From positions 1-64,000 of the forward strand of contig NZ_JAPDPH010000002.1 in NCBI RefSeq assembly GCF_026013475.1: a stretch of 64,000 bases of DNA. The letters run 5' to 3'. The position numbers and the translations under genes were made by a program. Below, piece after piece: positions 34,016-41,117 of this stretch (position 1 is its first letter; every line of letters begins with the position of its first letter). The stretch is from Micromonospora yasonensis (GTDB lineage: Bacteria > Actinomycetota > Actinomycetes > Mycobacteriales > Micromonosporaceae). The notes beneath the pieces were generated by a model. It made no database searches. It saw nothing but the letters and a program-made list of their open reading frames with translations, and was not told the origin of the DNA.

Positions 34016-34801
34016 ATGGCTGCGTCGAGCCGAGCCGCACCAGCTTTCCTGCGCTTGGCCGCCCACCCGCTGCGGTGGCGGCTGCTGGCCGAGCTCGCCG
34101 GCAGCGACCTGCGGGTCCGCGAGCTGGTCACGCGGATCGGCCAGCCGCAGAACCTGGTCTCCTACCACCTGCGGCTGCTGCGCGACGGCGGCCTGGTCAC
34201 CGCCAGCCGGAGCAGCTTCGACGGCCGCGACAGCTACTACCACCTGGATCTGGCCCGCTGCGCCCAGGCGTTGGCCGGCACCGGTGCCGCGCTGCACCCG
34301 GCCCTGGGCATGGGGGGGGGCGGCAGCACGCCGGCGACGTCGGCGAACGGGCAGCGGGTGGCCGTGCTGTTCATCTGTACGGGTAACAGCGGCCGCTCAC
34401 CGATCGCCGAAGCGCTGCTCCGCCACCGCACCGCCGGGGCCGTGGAGGTCACCAGCGCCGGCAGCCGCCCCGGCCCGCGACTGCATCCCCACTCGGTGCG
34501 GGTCCTGCGCGACCGGTACGCCGTCGACATCGCCGGTCAGCGTCCCCGCCACGTGGACACGCTGACCGGTCGCCGCTTCGACTACGTGATCACCTTGTGC
34601 GACAGGGCACGTGAGGTCTGCCCGGAGTTCGGTGACCACGCTCGCCGCATGCACTGGAGCATCGCGGACCCCGCGTCGGCCGGCGACCGCGACCAGGCCG
34701 GCTACCCGGCCTTCGTCCGCACCGCAGGCGACATCGACACCCGCATCCGCCATCTGCTGCCTGTCCTCGCCACCCGACAATCGGTGACTCAAGGAGGTTG
34801 A
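34016..34801 (+). CDS. ArsR-type regulator fused to a thioredoxin-type arsenate reductase
   Basis: 261 aa. Residues about 10-85 are a winged-helix ArsR domain (HPLRWRLLAELAGSDLRVRELVTRIGQPQNLVSYHLRLLRDGGLV). About 115-255 are a low-MW phosphatase/ArsC domain: P-loop FICTGNSGRSP (CX5R), the ITLCDRAREVC cysteine pair of Trx-coupled arsenate reductases, and ADP acid loop. The ELCVCDL metal site of classical ArsR is absent, so what it senses is open. A run of nine G (34312-34320) encodes the linker and is prone to slippage. Next gene 3 bp downstream. Confidence 0.88.
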   Translation: MAASSRAAPAFLRLAAHPLRWRLLAELAGSDLRVRELVTRIGQPQNLVSYHLRLLRDGGLVTASRSSFDGRDSYYHLDLARCAQALAGTGAALHPALGMGGGGSTPATSANGQRVAVLFICTGNSGRSPIAEALLRHRTAGAVEVTSAGSRPGPRLHPHSVRVLRDRYAVDIAGQRPRHVDTLTGRRFDYVITLCDRAREVCPEFGDHARRMHWSIADPASAGDRDQAGYPAFVRTAGDIDTRIRHLLPVLATRQSVTQGG

Positions 34802-34804
34802 GCC

Positions 34805-35206
34805 ATGACCGGAACCGCACCGTACGCCAGCGTCCGCTACCTGGTCGACGACGTCCAGGCAGCCGTCGACTTCTACACGACCCACCTGGGCTTCAGCCTG
34901 AGCACCAACGCCGTGCCCGCCTTTGCCGACGTCGTCCGCGGCCCGTTGCGGCTACTGCTGTCCGGGCCCGCCAGCTCCGGCGCCCGGGCCACACCCGAGG
35001 ATGCCGCGACTCCCGGCCGTAACCGGATCCACCTCATCGTCGACGATCTGAACGCCGAGATCGACCGGCATCGAGCCGCTGGGCTCTCCTTCCGCAGCGA
35101 CCCGATCTCCGGCCCCGGGGGCCGCCAGATCCTGCTGGCCGACCCCGCCGGCAATCTGATCGAACTGTTTCAACCGGCCCGTCCCGGCGGCACCGCGAAA
35201 CCCTGA
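34805..35206 (+). CDS. VOC-family protein in the arsR-arsC operon
   Basis: 133 aa. RYLVDDVQAAVDFYTTHLGFSL and IHLIVDDLNAEIDRHRAAGL, ending LLADPAGNLIELFQP, are glyoxalase/VOC modules. It has no cysteine, so it is not an ArsI-type C-As lyase. AAGGAGG lies seven bases before the ATG. It is certainly co-transcribed with the fusion gene. Confidence 0.87.
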   Translation: MTGTAPYASVRYLVDDVQAAVDFYTTHLGFSLSTNAVPAFADVVRGPLRLLLSGPASSGARATPEDAATPGRNRIHLIVDDLNAEIDRHRAAGLSFRSDPISGPGGRQILLADPAGNLIELFQPARPGGTAKP

Positions 35207-35262
35207 CACCGGTTGTGCTGAAGGGGGCCCGAACCGACGGCCGTGGATCGGTGGCTGTCGGT

Positions 35263-35751
35263 TCAGCCCACCCGATCGTCGTACGGGATGGACCCGAAGC
35301 CCTCGTTCCACTCGTCCTGGTCGACGGTGTGGCGGCCGATGTAGAAGCAGTCGGGCTCTTCACGGAAACCAGGCAACTTCCTGGCTCGCGCTATCCGCGA
35401 CTCCGCTCGTGCCTCCGACGAGTAGACCCCCATGACGAGGGGCCAGGCCTGGCCGGCGGGCAGGGATTCCAGGTCGCCGTGCCGGAGACGATCCGCACGG
35501 TCGGGGCGGCGTCGCGCGAGCTGGTGGATCGCCTCGTCGGAGACGTCCAGGCCGAGAACGTCGATACCGCCGTCGACCAGTGGCAGAAGGTTGCGGCCGT
35601 TGCCGCAGCCGACGTAGAGGCCAGCGGTGATGCCCTCCGCGGTGGCGGCCAGGAGGATGTCCTCGACGAACGCGACGGGCGGATCAGCGACGTACCGGCC
35701 CCGGCGGTACTCCTCGTTCCAGGCGTCGGAAGCGGACCTCGCCATACTCAT
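35263..35751 (-). CDS. Chimeric protein: methyltransferase N-terminal half joined to a DUF7336-like tail
   Basis: 162 aa. Residues 1-106 are the start of a class I methyltransferase (WNEEYRRGRY; GLYVGCGNGRNLLPLVDGG; VLGLDVSDEAIHQLA; DLESLPAGQAW). Motifs beyond that are missing. Residues about 107-162 (GVYSSEARAESRIARARKLPGF; then DQDEWNEGFG) match the C-terminal half of small DUF7336-type proteins. The join near PLVMGVYSSE is in frame, as after a deletion between two neighbouring genes. It is probably a non-functional methyltransferase. Confidence 0.7.
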   Translation of the reverse strand: MSMARSASDAWNEEYRRGRYVADPPVAFVEDILLAATAEGITAGLYVGCGNGRNLLPLVDGGIDVLGLDVSDEAIHQLARRRPDRADRLRHGDLESLPAGQAWPLVMGVYSSEARAESRIARARKLPGFREEPDCFYIGRHTVDQDEWNEGFGSIPYDDRVG

Positions 35752-36133
35752 CGCGACAGGGTTCCAGATGACGGGCGCCTATGAGGACCGTGGCCGGCGG
35801 CCTGGCTGTGCGGATGGACAAGATCGGGTTGGCGCTTGTGGGAGCCGAAGCAGCGGGAGTGTTTCGTCGGACCGCGATCGAGCGATCAGATCAGCGCGTC
35901 GCATGGGAACGGACGGACCAGGCCTTCTTCGCTGCCATCCGCTGGAGCGCGTCACGATTACCGACAGCCTCGCCGAGTTCTGCGGGAAGCACCACCACCG
36001 CATGCCGAACCAGTATTGGCGCGACCCGGTGCCCCGTGCTCGCGATTACGTGGGCCGGCACATCCCGCCTTGGGCGTAGCGCCTTGATGGAGATCGACCG
36101 GTCGGGCAGAGGCAGCCTGTCGACCTGGGACGA
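35752..36133 (+). other. Gene-poor stretch with a possible decayed gene
   Basis: No intact gene is convincing. The frame ending at 36079 closes with LAEFCGKHHHRMPNQYWRDPVPRARDYVGRHIPPWA, which reads like a real protein C-terminus. The preceding coding-like segment (VAWERTDQAFFAAIRW) is in another frame, so a frameshifted remnant is possible. Base composition is less GC-biased than the neighbours. The stretch ends at the left att repeat. Confidence 0.3.
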
Positions 36134-36181
36134 CGGTGGTGCGCCCGGCAGGATTCGAACCTGCGGCCTTGGGATTAGAAG
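36134..36181. repeat. attL: displaced 3' end of tRNA-Arg
   Basis: 48 bp identical to 38610-38657. It covers the T-arm, variable loop and part of the anticodon arm (minus strand), then diverges, so no functional tRNA is made here. Weaker identity (GACCTGGG) continues for about ten bases to the left. Confidence 0.9.
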
Positions 36182-36268
36182 AAGATCGCGGATGGCTGGT
36201 AGATGTACCCTGCCGCTGCTCAACTGGTCTGCCGCTGTCGGGCTGCGTCGGCTCTAGCTGAGTGGCTT

Positions 36269-36290
36269 GGCTGTACGGATGGCTGTACGG
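36269..36290. promoter_or_regulatory. Left pair of integrase arm-type repeats
   Basis: GGCTGTACGG at 36269-36278 and 36281-36290, direct, 12-bp period. The same pair occurs in the same orientation at 38536-38557, inside the other att site. Paired short direct repeats flanking the core on both sides are what arm-binding sites of lambda-type integrases look like. Confidence 0.6.
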
Positions 36291-36313
36291 CTGCTGGATG
36301 GAGGAGGGCACTG

Positions 36314-36597
36314 GTGCGGGGCGCGTACGAAGGTGACCAGGTGACTCTCACGTTGAGCCGCGGTGAGGTCGGCCGCCTGGCGGCCGTCTTGGCGGAGGCG
36401 ACTGCTGGTTCATCCCGTGCCGAGTTCTTCATCCGAGCCGTGCCGAGTTCTTCATCCGAGTCGGCTGCTCGCGGCCCAACATTGAAGCGCTCGTGCATGC
36501 GCTTGAGTCTCTGGCAGCAGGTCGCTCGACTGGCTTTGAGATCCAGCTGGCGGCAGGGGTGGAGCGAGAAGAGAACCCACCTCGGCCGAGGCAATGA
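36314..36597 (+). pseudogene. Small element gene broken by a 23-bp tandem duplication
   Basis: Starts at GTG 36314 with GGAGGAGGG six bases upstream. The first part reads DQVTLTLSRGEVGRLAAVLAEA to SRAEFFIR, then shifts frame at a duplicated 23-bp unit. Removing one unit restores an 86-aa protein continuing VGCSRPNIEALVHALESLAAG and ending at TGA 36597. The protein is mixed alpha/beta and not recognised. The restored length (261 nt) is an exact codon multiple. Confidence 0.75.
36415..36460 (+). repeat. Perfect 23-bp tandem duplication
   Basis: Units 36415-36437 and 36438-36460 are identical, core GCCGAGTTCTTCATCC. 23 is not a multiple of three, so the duplication is the frameshifting lesion of the gene at 36314. 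Confidence 0.95.
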
Positions 36598-36737
36598 ACG
36601 GGCACCGTCAGCTTGGAAGAGCGTGCTCAATCGGCCGTGATGCCCGAAACACCTGCGGCCGGCGGCAGAGCCGAATGCCGCTCGTGCCCGCTCATGACCG
36701 CTGCGCGCCACCGTTACTGGCCCGTGGATGGCCCGGC

Positions 36738-37109
36738 CTACAGCTCCTCAGGAGCGGGCCGAAGCAGACCTAGTTGCGGGTCGAAGCAGACAAGGCCGTG
36801 TTCGGCCGCAATTCGTGCAGCACCGGCCGACACCTCGTTGCAGCGGCTATACACCATCGGGAAGTAGATGAACGGTCCCGATGCCTCCTTGATCAATGGC
36901 CCCGTCGACCACGGGCTCCGCTCATCGTCGTCGTCCTCAGTAAGGTCGATCCACTGCTCAAGCAGGGCTTCGACGTAGGTTCGGATACGCGGCGTCGGCG
37001 GGATCGCGCCTTTACCGACGTACCTCTCGTAGAGCGCCTTGAAGGTGGTCAGCGCTGCGGCGTTGTCAGGGGGCCTGTCACCTTCCCAGACCGCCAAGTC
37101 GTAACTCAT
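36738..37109 (-). CDS. Conserved hypothetical protein (SYDLAVWEG family)
   Basis: 123 aa. MSYDLAVWEGDRPPDNAAALTTF, PTPRIRTYVEALLEQWIDLTED, SPWSTGPLIKEASGPFIYF and EHGLVCFDPQLGLLRP form a pattern I know from actinobacterial hypotheticals, often near toxin or immunity genes. The chain is acidic and mixed alpha/beta. Function not established. ATG 37109 has CACACT seven bases upstream and no Shine-Dalgarno. It is the only apparently intact cargo gene of the element. Confidence 0.72.
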   Translation of the reverse strand: MSYDLAVWEGDRPPDNAAALTTFKALYERYVGKGAIPPTPRIRTYVEALLEQWIDLTEDDDDERSPWSTGPLIKEASGPFIYFPMVYSRCNEVSAGAARIAAEHGLVCFDPQLGLLRPAPEEL

Positions 37110-37206
37110 GCGCCGGAGTGTGCCAGCCAGCGCTGACATGTCGCGCAGCAACAGCTACGGGGCGAGCGGTGGAAAGCGGATCTCCTCGTCGGGCAGTCAC
37201 CGACCG

Positions 37207-37282
37207 ACCAGTCTCCCCGGACGGGGACAAGGTGGAGCGCCCTACCGGACGAACGACCTTGGCCCCGTCCGGGGAGACTGGT
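37207..37282. repeat. Long inverted repeat inside the element
   Basis: Arms 37207-37233 and 37256-37282 (27 bp, outer 20 bp perfect: ACCAGTCTCCCCGGACGGGG and its complement) around a 22-base spacer. It could be a former origin or nicking site, a terminator, or the scar of a small transposable unit. There is no gene in 37110-37533. Confidence 0.75.
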
Positions 37283-37340
37283 AGCCCTTGCGGTGCCCGG
37301 CGAGGTGATCCACTGCGGCATCTCTGAGGAGGGCCGGGGT

Positions 37341-37467
37341 TCGGGGCAGAGCCCCGAGGTCTTCAGGTCCTGGTCGTCCCCAAGCGTGGCCGGCCGGCCC
37401 GGCCGATGCCGGCCGGAGGTCGCCAGCAGGCCGGGGCCGGGCCGGCGCGGCCCGCTTCGCGGGCCGC
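37341..37467. repeat. Two perfect hairpins upstream of the integrase
   Basis: TCGGGGC-AGA-GCCCCGA (37341-37357) and GCGGCCCGC-TTC-GCGGGCCGC (37447-37467). The second ends exactly where integrase-like sequence begins (DFGWGEGK), suggesting a rearrangement junction. Such GC hairpins are frequent near replication/integration genes of actinobacterial elements. Confidence 0.6.
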
Positions 37468-37533
37468 CTTGATTTCGGCTGGGGCGAGGGCAAGCGGTCG
37501 CGGAAGTGGGTCTACGGCAAGACGGAGCGGGAA

Positions 37534-38532
37534 GTGCTCGGCAAGCTGGCTGACCTTCGCCGCCGCCAGGAGCAGGGGCAGAACCTTGGAGCTGCGCCTC
37601 GGACGGTCGGGGAGTGGCTGGATGAGTGGTTGCGAATGAAGGAGCGCGACGGAACCCGGCCGTCAACGTTGCAGGGCTACCGAAAGATCATCGAGAACCA
37701 CGTCCGACCGACTCTCGGCAAGCTGGCGCTCGACAAGCTTTCCCCAATAGCCATCCGCCGGCTGCTGGCAGAGAAGACGGACGCGGGTCTGTCGCCCACA
37801 ACAGTCCGCCACATCCACAGCCTGATCCGGAACTCCCTCGCGGATGCGGAGCGGGACGAGCTGGTGCACCGCAACGCCGCGAAGTCCGTCCGTCCGCCGG
37901 CCATGCGCCAGGTTGAGCGCCGCGCCCTGGGCGTGGACGAGGCCAAGCGGCTGCTCGACGTGCTGCGGGGTCATCGCCTTGAAGCGCTCTACGTCTGTGC
38001 TCTGACGGTCGGGCTTCGTCGCGGGGAGCTGCTCGGGCTGGCCTGGTCGGACATCGACTTCGACGCCGGCACCCTGACCGTTCGGCAAACCGTTCAGCGC
38101 GTAGGGGGCCGGTTGCAGCTCCTGGCACCCAAGACGGAGCGGTCCCGACGGACGGTGCCGGTGCCGGCGCAGACGCTCGCGCTGTTCCGAGCTCATCGGA
38201 GGCAGCAAGCCGCGGGCCGACTGGCGGTGGGGGAGCGGTGGCAGGATCACGGCCTAGTCTTCCCGTCCAAGGTGGGAACGCCGATGGACCCCGACCACAT
38301 CGACCGGACCTGGTACAAGATCCGGGCTGCGGCTGGCCTGGACTGGCTGCGGCTGCACGACCTGCGGCACGCCTGCGCCACGTTCCTGCTCGTGTCTGGT
38401 GCGTCGCCTCGGACGGTGATGAAGGTGCTCGGTCACAGCCAGATCGGGCTGACCATGAACACCTACGCACACGTCCTGCCCGAGATCGAGCGGGCCGCCG
38501 TGGACGAGGCCGCGAAGCACCTCTTCGGCTGA
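37534..38532 (+). CDS. int: Tyrosine site-specific integrase, N-terminally truncated
   Basis: 332 aa from GTG 37534. SAM-like core-binding domain about 30-110 (TVGEWLDEWLRMKERDGTRPSTLQGYRKII). Catalytic domain about 130-332 with Arg (LTVGLRRGELLGLAW), HxxR (RLHDLRHACATFLL), His (KVLGHSQIGLTMNTY) and the nucleophile Tyr of NTYAHV. Coding similarity continues upstream in frame (GWGEGKRSRKWVYGKTEREV, from 37477), but no start codon occurs before an in-frame TGA at 37306. About 50-60 N-terminal residues are lost. It ends 78 bp from the att core. Confidence 0.9.
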   Translation: MLGKLADLRRRQEQGQNLGAAPRTVGEWLDEWLRMKERDGTRPSTLQGYRKIIENHVRPTLGKLALDKLSPIAIRRLLAEKTDAGLSPTTVRHIHSLIRNSLADAERDELVHRNAAKSVRPPAMRQVERRALGVDEAKRLLDVLRGHRLEALYVCALTVGLRRGELLGLAWSDIDFDAGTLTVRQTVQRVGGRLQLLAPKTERSRRTVPVPAQTLALFRAHRRQQAAGRLAVGERWQDHGLVFPSKVGTPMDPDHIDRTWYKIRAAAGLDWLRLHDLRHACATFLLVSGASPRTVMKVLGHSQIGLTMNTYAHVLPEIERAAVDEAAKHLFG

Positions 38533-38535
38533 CTT

Positions 38536-38557
38536 GGCTGTACGAATGGCTGTACGG
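38536..38557. promoter_or_regulatory. Right pair of integrase arm-type repeats
   Basis: GGCTGTACGA (38536-38545) and GGCTGTACGG (38548-38557), direct with 12-bp period, three bases after the integrase stop. They repeat the left pair at 36269-36290. Confidence 0.6.
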
Positions 38558-38609
38558 GGGCCGTGGTGACCGAACGGGCCGGGAACGACAAGCCGTTGAC
38601 CTGGGGTGG

Positions 38610-38657
38610 CGGTGGTGCGCCCGGCAGGATTCGAACCTGCGGCCTTGGGATTAGAAG
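38610..38657. repeat. attR within the intact tRNA-Arg
   Basis: 48 bp identical to 36134-36181. Integration here rebuilt the full tRNA, as phage- and AICE-type elements do. Confidence 0.9.
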
Positions 38658-38688
38658 TCCCCTGCTCTATCCGCTGAGCTACGGGCGC
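38613..38688 (-). tRNA. tRNA-Arg (TCT anticodon)
   Basis: 76 bases with encoded CCA. Acceptor stem GCGCCCG pairs fully with CGGGCGC. The D-arm is GCTC/GAGC. The anticodon loop is CTTCTAA with anticodon TCT (one G-A mismatch at the far end of the stem). The T-arm is GCAGG-TTCGAAT-CCTGC. It is the attachment gene of the adjacent element; its 3' half is element-supplied. Confidence 0.95.
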
Positions 38689-38857
38689 GCGGCGACGTGT
38701 CGCGCCAAGAGGGTACCGCCGTACCGGGGTTCGCCGGGCGAACGGGTGGTCGTGGCCACGCCGGTGATCAGGGTGCCATGAGCGGCCCCTCGACGACATC
38801 CGGGATACGGCGGGTCCGGGGGCGGCGGCGGGGCCCGGTTTCCGTACCCTCGGCGTC

Positions 38858-39592
38858 GTGCTGCTCGACCAGGAAACCGAGAACGAGATCATCTACGAGC
38901 TGTGCCAGCTGCTCGGCCGCGCCATCCTGCCCCTCAGCCGGGCCGACCGGCCGGACGGGGCCGGCCAGGGCCACGGCACGGCCTTCTTCTACACCGAGCT
39001 GGTCGGCACCACCGACGACGGGGAGGTGGTGCACGAGTGGCTGCTCACCGCGGACGCGTCGACACGGGGCGCGTACGGGGAGATCGGCCTGCGGCCCAGC
39101 ATCACCGAGCCGGCGGACGCGGCGTCGGAGGCGATCGAGCTGCCCGGGTTCGCCGACCGGTGGCTGCACCTGCCGGAGACCGGCGTGGCCGCCATGCCCA
39201 CCGGCGGGCTGCACGGGTACGCCGACGACCGGGGCTGGTGCTGGCGTACCCAGCAGGTGACCCACGCGGTCGCCGCGGACGCCGAGGCGGTCGCCCGGGT
39301 CGGCGCGGCGCCGGCGTTCGTGCTGGCCCTCGGCGTCGCCGACGACGGGTCGCGGCCCCTCGAGGCGGTGATCGAACGGGTGGCACGGGACGGCGACGCC
39401 CTGCGGATCGCCACCGAGCTGCCCGCCGGCTACGTCGGCGCGCCGGTGTTCGGCGTCGAGACCGGCCCCGACGGTGAGCTGGCGCTGCGCTGCCTCGGCC
39501 TGGTGCTGCCGGCCGAGGTCGGCGGTCACCCGGTGGCCACGTTCGACCGGATCCGGGCGGCCCTCACCGAGGTTACGGCCGGTTTCCGCTGA
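38858..39592 (+). CDS. Hypothetical protein resembling a degenerate trypsin-like domain
   Basis: 244 aa. GQGHGTAFFYTELVG opens like the first strand of a trypsin-fold peptidase, and ELPAGYVGAPVFGVE sits where GxSGSPVF would carry the catalytic Ser, here replaced (VG). No catalytic triad is apparent. Function unknown; a binding or scaffold role is possible. TACCCT seven bases before the GTG suggests a leaderless message. Confidence 0.65.
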   Translation: MLLDQETENEIIYELCQLLGRAILPLSRADRPDGAGQGHGTAFFYTELVGTTDDGEVVHEWLLTADASTRGAYGEIGLRPSITEPADAASEAIELPGFADRWLHLPETGVAAMPTGGLHGYADDRGWCWRTQQVTHAVAADAEAVARVGAAPAFVLALGVADDGSRPLEAVIERVARDGDALRIATELPAGYVGAPVFGVETGPDGELALRCLGLVLPAEVGGHPVATFDRIRAALTEVTAGFR

Positions 39593-39601
39593 CCGGTCGG
39601 C

Positions 39602-40630
39602 TCAACCCTCGGCGCCCGCGCCGGCCCGGTCCTCGGCCGGCCGGCGCGCGGCCGGTGGTCCGACGGGCCGCGGGTCGGTCGGCCCGGCCCGCAGGAACGC
39701 CTCCGCCCACCGCCCGACCTCCGCGAAGACCTTCTCGCGTACGGCGGGGCCGGAGAGCGTGAGGTCGTGCAGTCCGCCGTCGAAGCGGGCCAGGGTCACG
39801 TGCGGGCCGAGCCGGGGCGCCCAGCGGACCATGTGCTCCACGTCGAGCACCGCGTCGGCGAGGGTGGCCGAGTCGTGCCACTTGGTGCCGCGGTAGCTGC
39901 GGGTGGAGCAGGCCAGCAGCACCGGCACCTGGATGTCCAGGCCGGCCCGCAGTTGTCGCTGCCCGGCCCGGATCGCGTGGAGCCAGCCGGCCCGCACCGG
40001 GAACCCGGCGAGCGGCTTCCAGGCCAGGTCGTACCGCCACTCGCCGCGGTGGTCGGCGTGCAGGCTCTCGCCGTACACGGTGCCGAGCCCGAACGGGAGG
40101 ATGCGGTGCGGCGCCCGGCGGCCCAGCCGGGAGACGGCGGCCGCGAGGGGTCGACGGACCAGCCAGGGCGCGTTGATGTCGAAGAACGGGCTGTTGAGGA
40201 CGATCCCGTCGACCAGGCCGGTCTCGCGGCGGGCGTGCGCCCAGAGCGAGATGATCAGGCCGCCGGTGGAGTGGCCCATGGCGAGCAGGGTGTCGTGCCC
40301 CTCGTCCTCGCGGATGATCTTCGCGGCGGCGTCCAGCTCCGGGAAGTACTCGCTCAGGTCGCGGCAGAAGTTCGGGGTCTGGTGCGGCTGCAGGCTACGG
40401 CCGTACTTGCGCAGGTCGAGCGCGTAGAAGTCCCAGCCCCGCTCGGCGAAGAAGTCCGCGACGTGGGTCTGGAAGAAGTAGTCGACGAAGCCGTGCACGT
40501 AGAGCACGGCTCGGCCGGTCGGGCGTTCCGCCCGGCGGCACACCAGCGTCGCGACGACCGGCCCTTCGTCGTCGGTGCCCAGGTCGATGGTCTGCCGCTC
40601 GTACGGCGGTCCCAGCACGTCGGGTTCCAC
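39602..40630 (-). CDS. Alpha/beta hydrolase, monoglyceride-lipase-like (S33)
   Basis: 342 aa. GRAVLYVHGFVDYFFQTHVADFF holds the oxyanion hole, LAMGHSTGGLIISLWAH the nucleophile Ser, and ARFDGGLHDLTLSG the His. Members hydrolyse monoacylglycerols or lysophospholipids. The C-terminus is Pro/Ala/Arg-rich. TACCGT seven bases before GTG 40630 suggests a leaderless message. Confidence 0.88.
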   Translation of the reverse strand: MEPDVLGPPYERQTIDLGTDDEGPVVATLVCRRAERPTGRAVLYVHGFVDYFFQTHVADFFAERGWDFYALDLRKYGRSLQPHQTPNFCRDLSEYFPELDAAAKIIREDEGHDTLLAMGHSTGGLIISLWAHARRETGLVDGIVLNSPFFDINAPWLVRRPLAAAVSRLGRRAPHRILPFGLGTVYGESLHADHRGEWRYDLAWKPLAGFPVRAGWLHAIRAGQRQLRAGLDIQVPVLLACSTRSYRGTKWHDSATLADAVLDVEHMVRWAPRLGPHVTLARFDGGLHDLTLSGPAVREKVFAEVGRWAEAFLRAGPTDPRPVGPPAARRPAEDRAGAGAEG

Positions 40631-40668
40631 GACCGCGACGGTACGCCGCCACGCTACCCGGCGGTAGC

Positions 40669-40713
40669 CCCCGCGCCCCGTCCGCTCGCACTGCCCATGG
40701 ACGGGGCGCGGGG
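40669..40713 (-). terminator. Terminator of the hibernation-factor gene
   Basis: A perfect 15-bp stem CCCCGCGCCCCGTCC with its complement at 40699-40713, 15-base loop, just beyond the gene's stop. Confidence 0.75.
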
Positions 40714-40718
40714 CCTGC

Positions 40719-41117
40719 TCAGGCCGTCTCGCCGCCGGTGGGCTCGACGCCGCCCTCGTGCGGGCCGCCCTCCCGCAGGTGCTTGTTGTGCCGCGGCTCC
40801 TGCCGCGTCTTCGCGTCGTTGAGCCGCCGGCGCAGATCGTCCCGGACGTCGTTCAGCGCGGCGTGCAGGTCATCCTCGGCGGAGATGGTGACGATCTTCT
40901 GCCGGCCCGCGATCCAGCACTCCAGGGTCACCTTCTGGCCCCGGGAGTCGCGGTCCTTCACCGACACCGCCAGCTCGGTGGCGTCGGCGTGGAACCCGGC
41001 GAGCCGGGAGTCCAGGGTCGCGAACCGCTCCGCGATCCAGACCCGGTCGCCCTGGGAGAACCCGGTGCCGACCCGCAGGCACTCGGCCACGGTCGCGGGG
41101 CTCGCCACGGCGTTCAT
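40719..41117 (-). CDS. hpf: HPF/RaiA-family ribosome hibernation factor
   Basis: 132 aa, short form. An RaiA-type fold covers about 15-100: FSQGDRVWIAERFATLDSRLAGF, ELAVSVKDRDSRGQKVTLECWIAG, ISAEDDLHAALNDVRDDLRRRLNDAK. It then has a charged tail without the dimerisation domain of long HPFs. It binds the 30S decoding site in stressed or resting cells. GAGG lies seven bases before the ATG. An 11-codon upstream frame overlaps the start, and a DosR-like box lies about 145 bp upstream. Confidence 0.85.
   Translation of the reverse strand: MNAVASPATVAECLRVGTGFSQGDRVWIAERFATLDSRLAGFHADATELAVSVKDRDSRGQKVTLECWIAGRQKIVTISAEDDLHAALNDVRDDLRRRLNDAKTRQEPRHNKHLREGGPHEGGVEPTGGETA

Larger units (their letters stand above)
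36134..38657. mobile_element. Decayed integrative element in tRNA-Arg(TCT)
   Basis: 2.5 kb bounded by perfect 48-bp direct repeats (36134-36181 and 38610-38657) that duplicate the 3' part of the tRNA-Arg gene. Inside are a broken small gene, a conserved hypothetical, palindromic segments and a tyrosine integrase reading toward the tRNA. Transfer, replication and excisionase genes are missing. Coding bias and palindromes differ from the flanks. It is best read as a remnant of a pSAM2-like (AICE) element or a minimal island. Confidence 0.85.

Noticed and set aside
34805..35206. VOC protein as an ArsI C-As lyase
   Set aside because: The required cysteine pair is absent; the protein contains no cysteine.
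36134..36181. Second tRNA-Arg gene
   Set aside because: Only the 3' half of the tRNA is present; the sequence diverges inside the anticodon arm and no D-arm follows. It is the displaced att copy.
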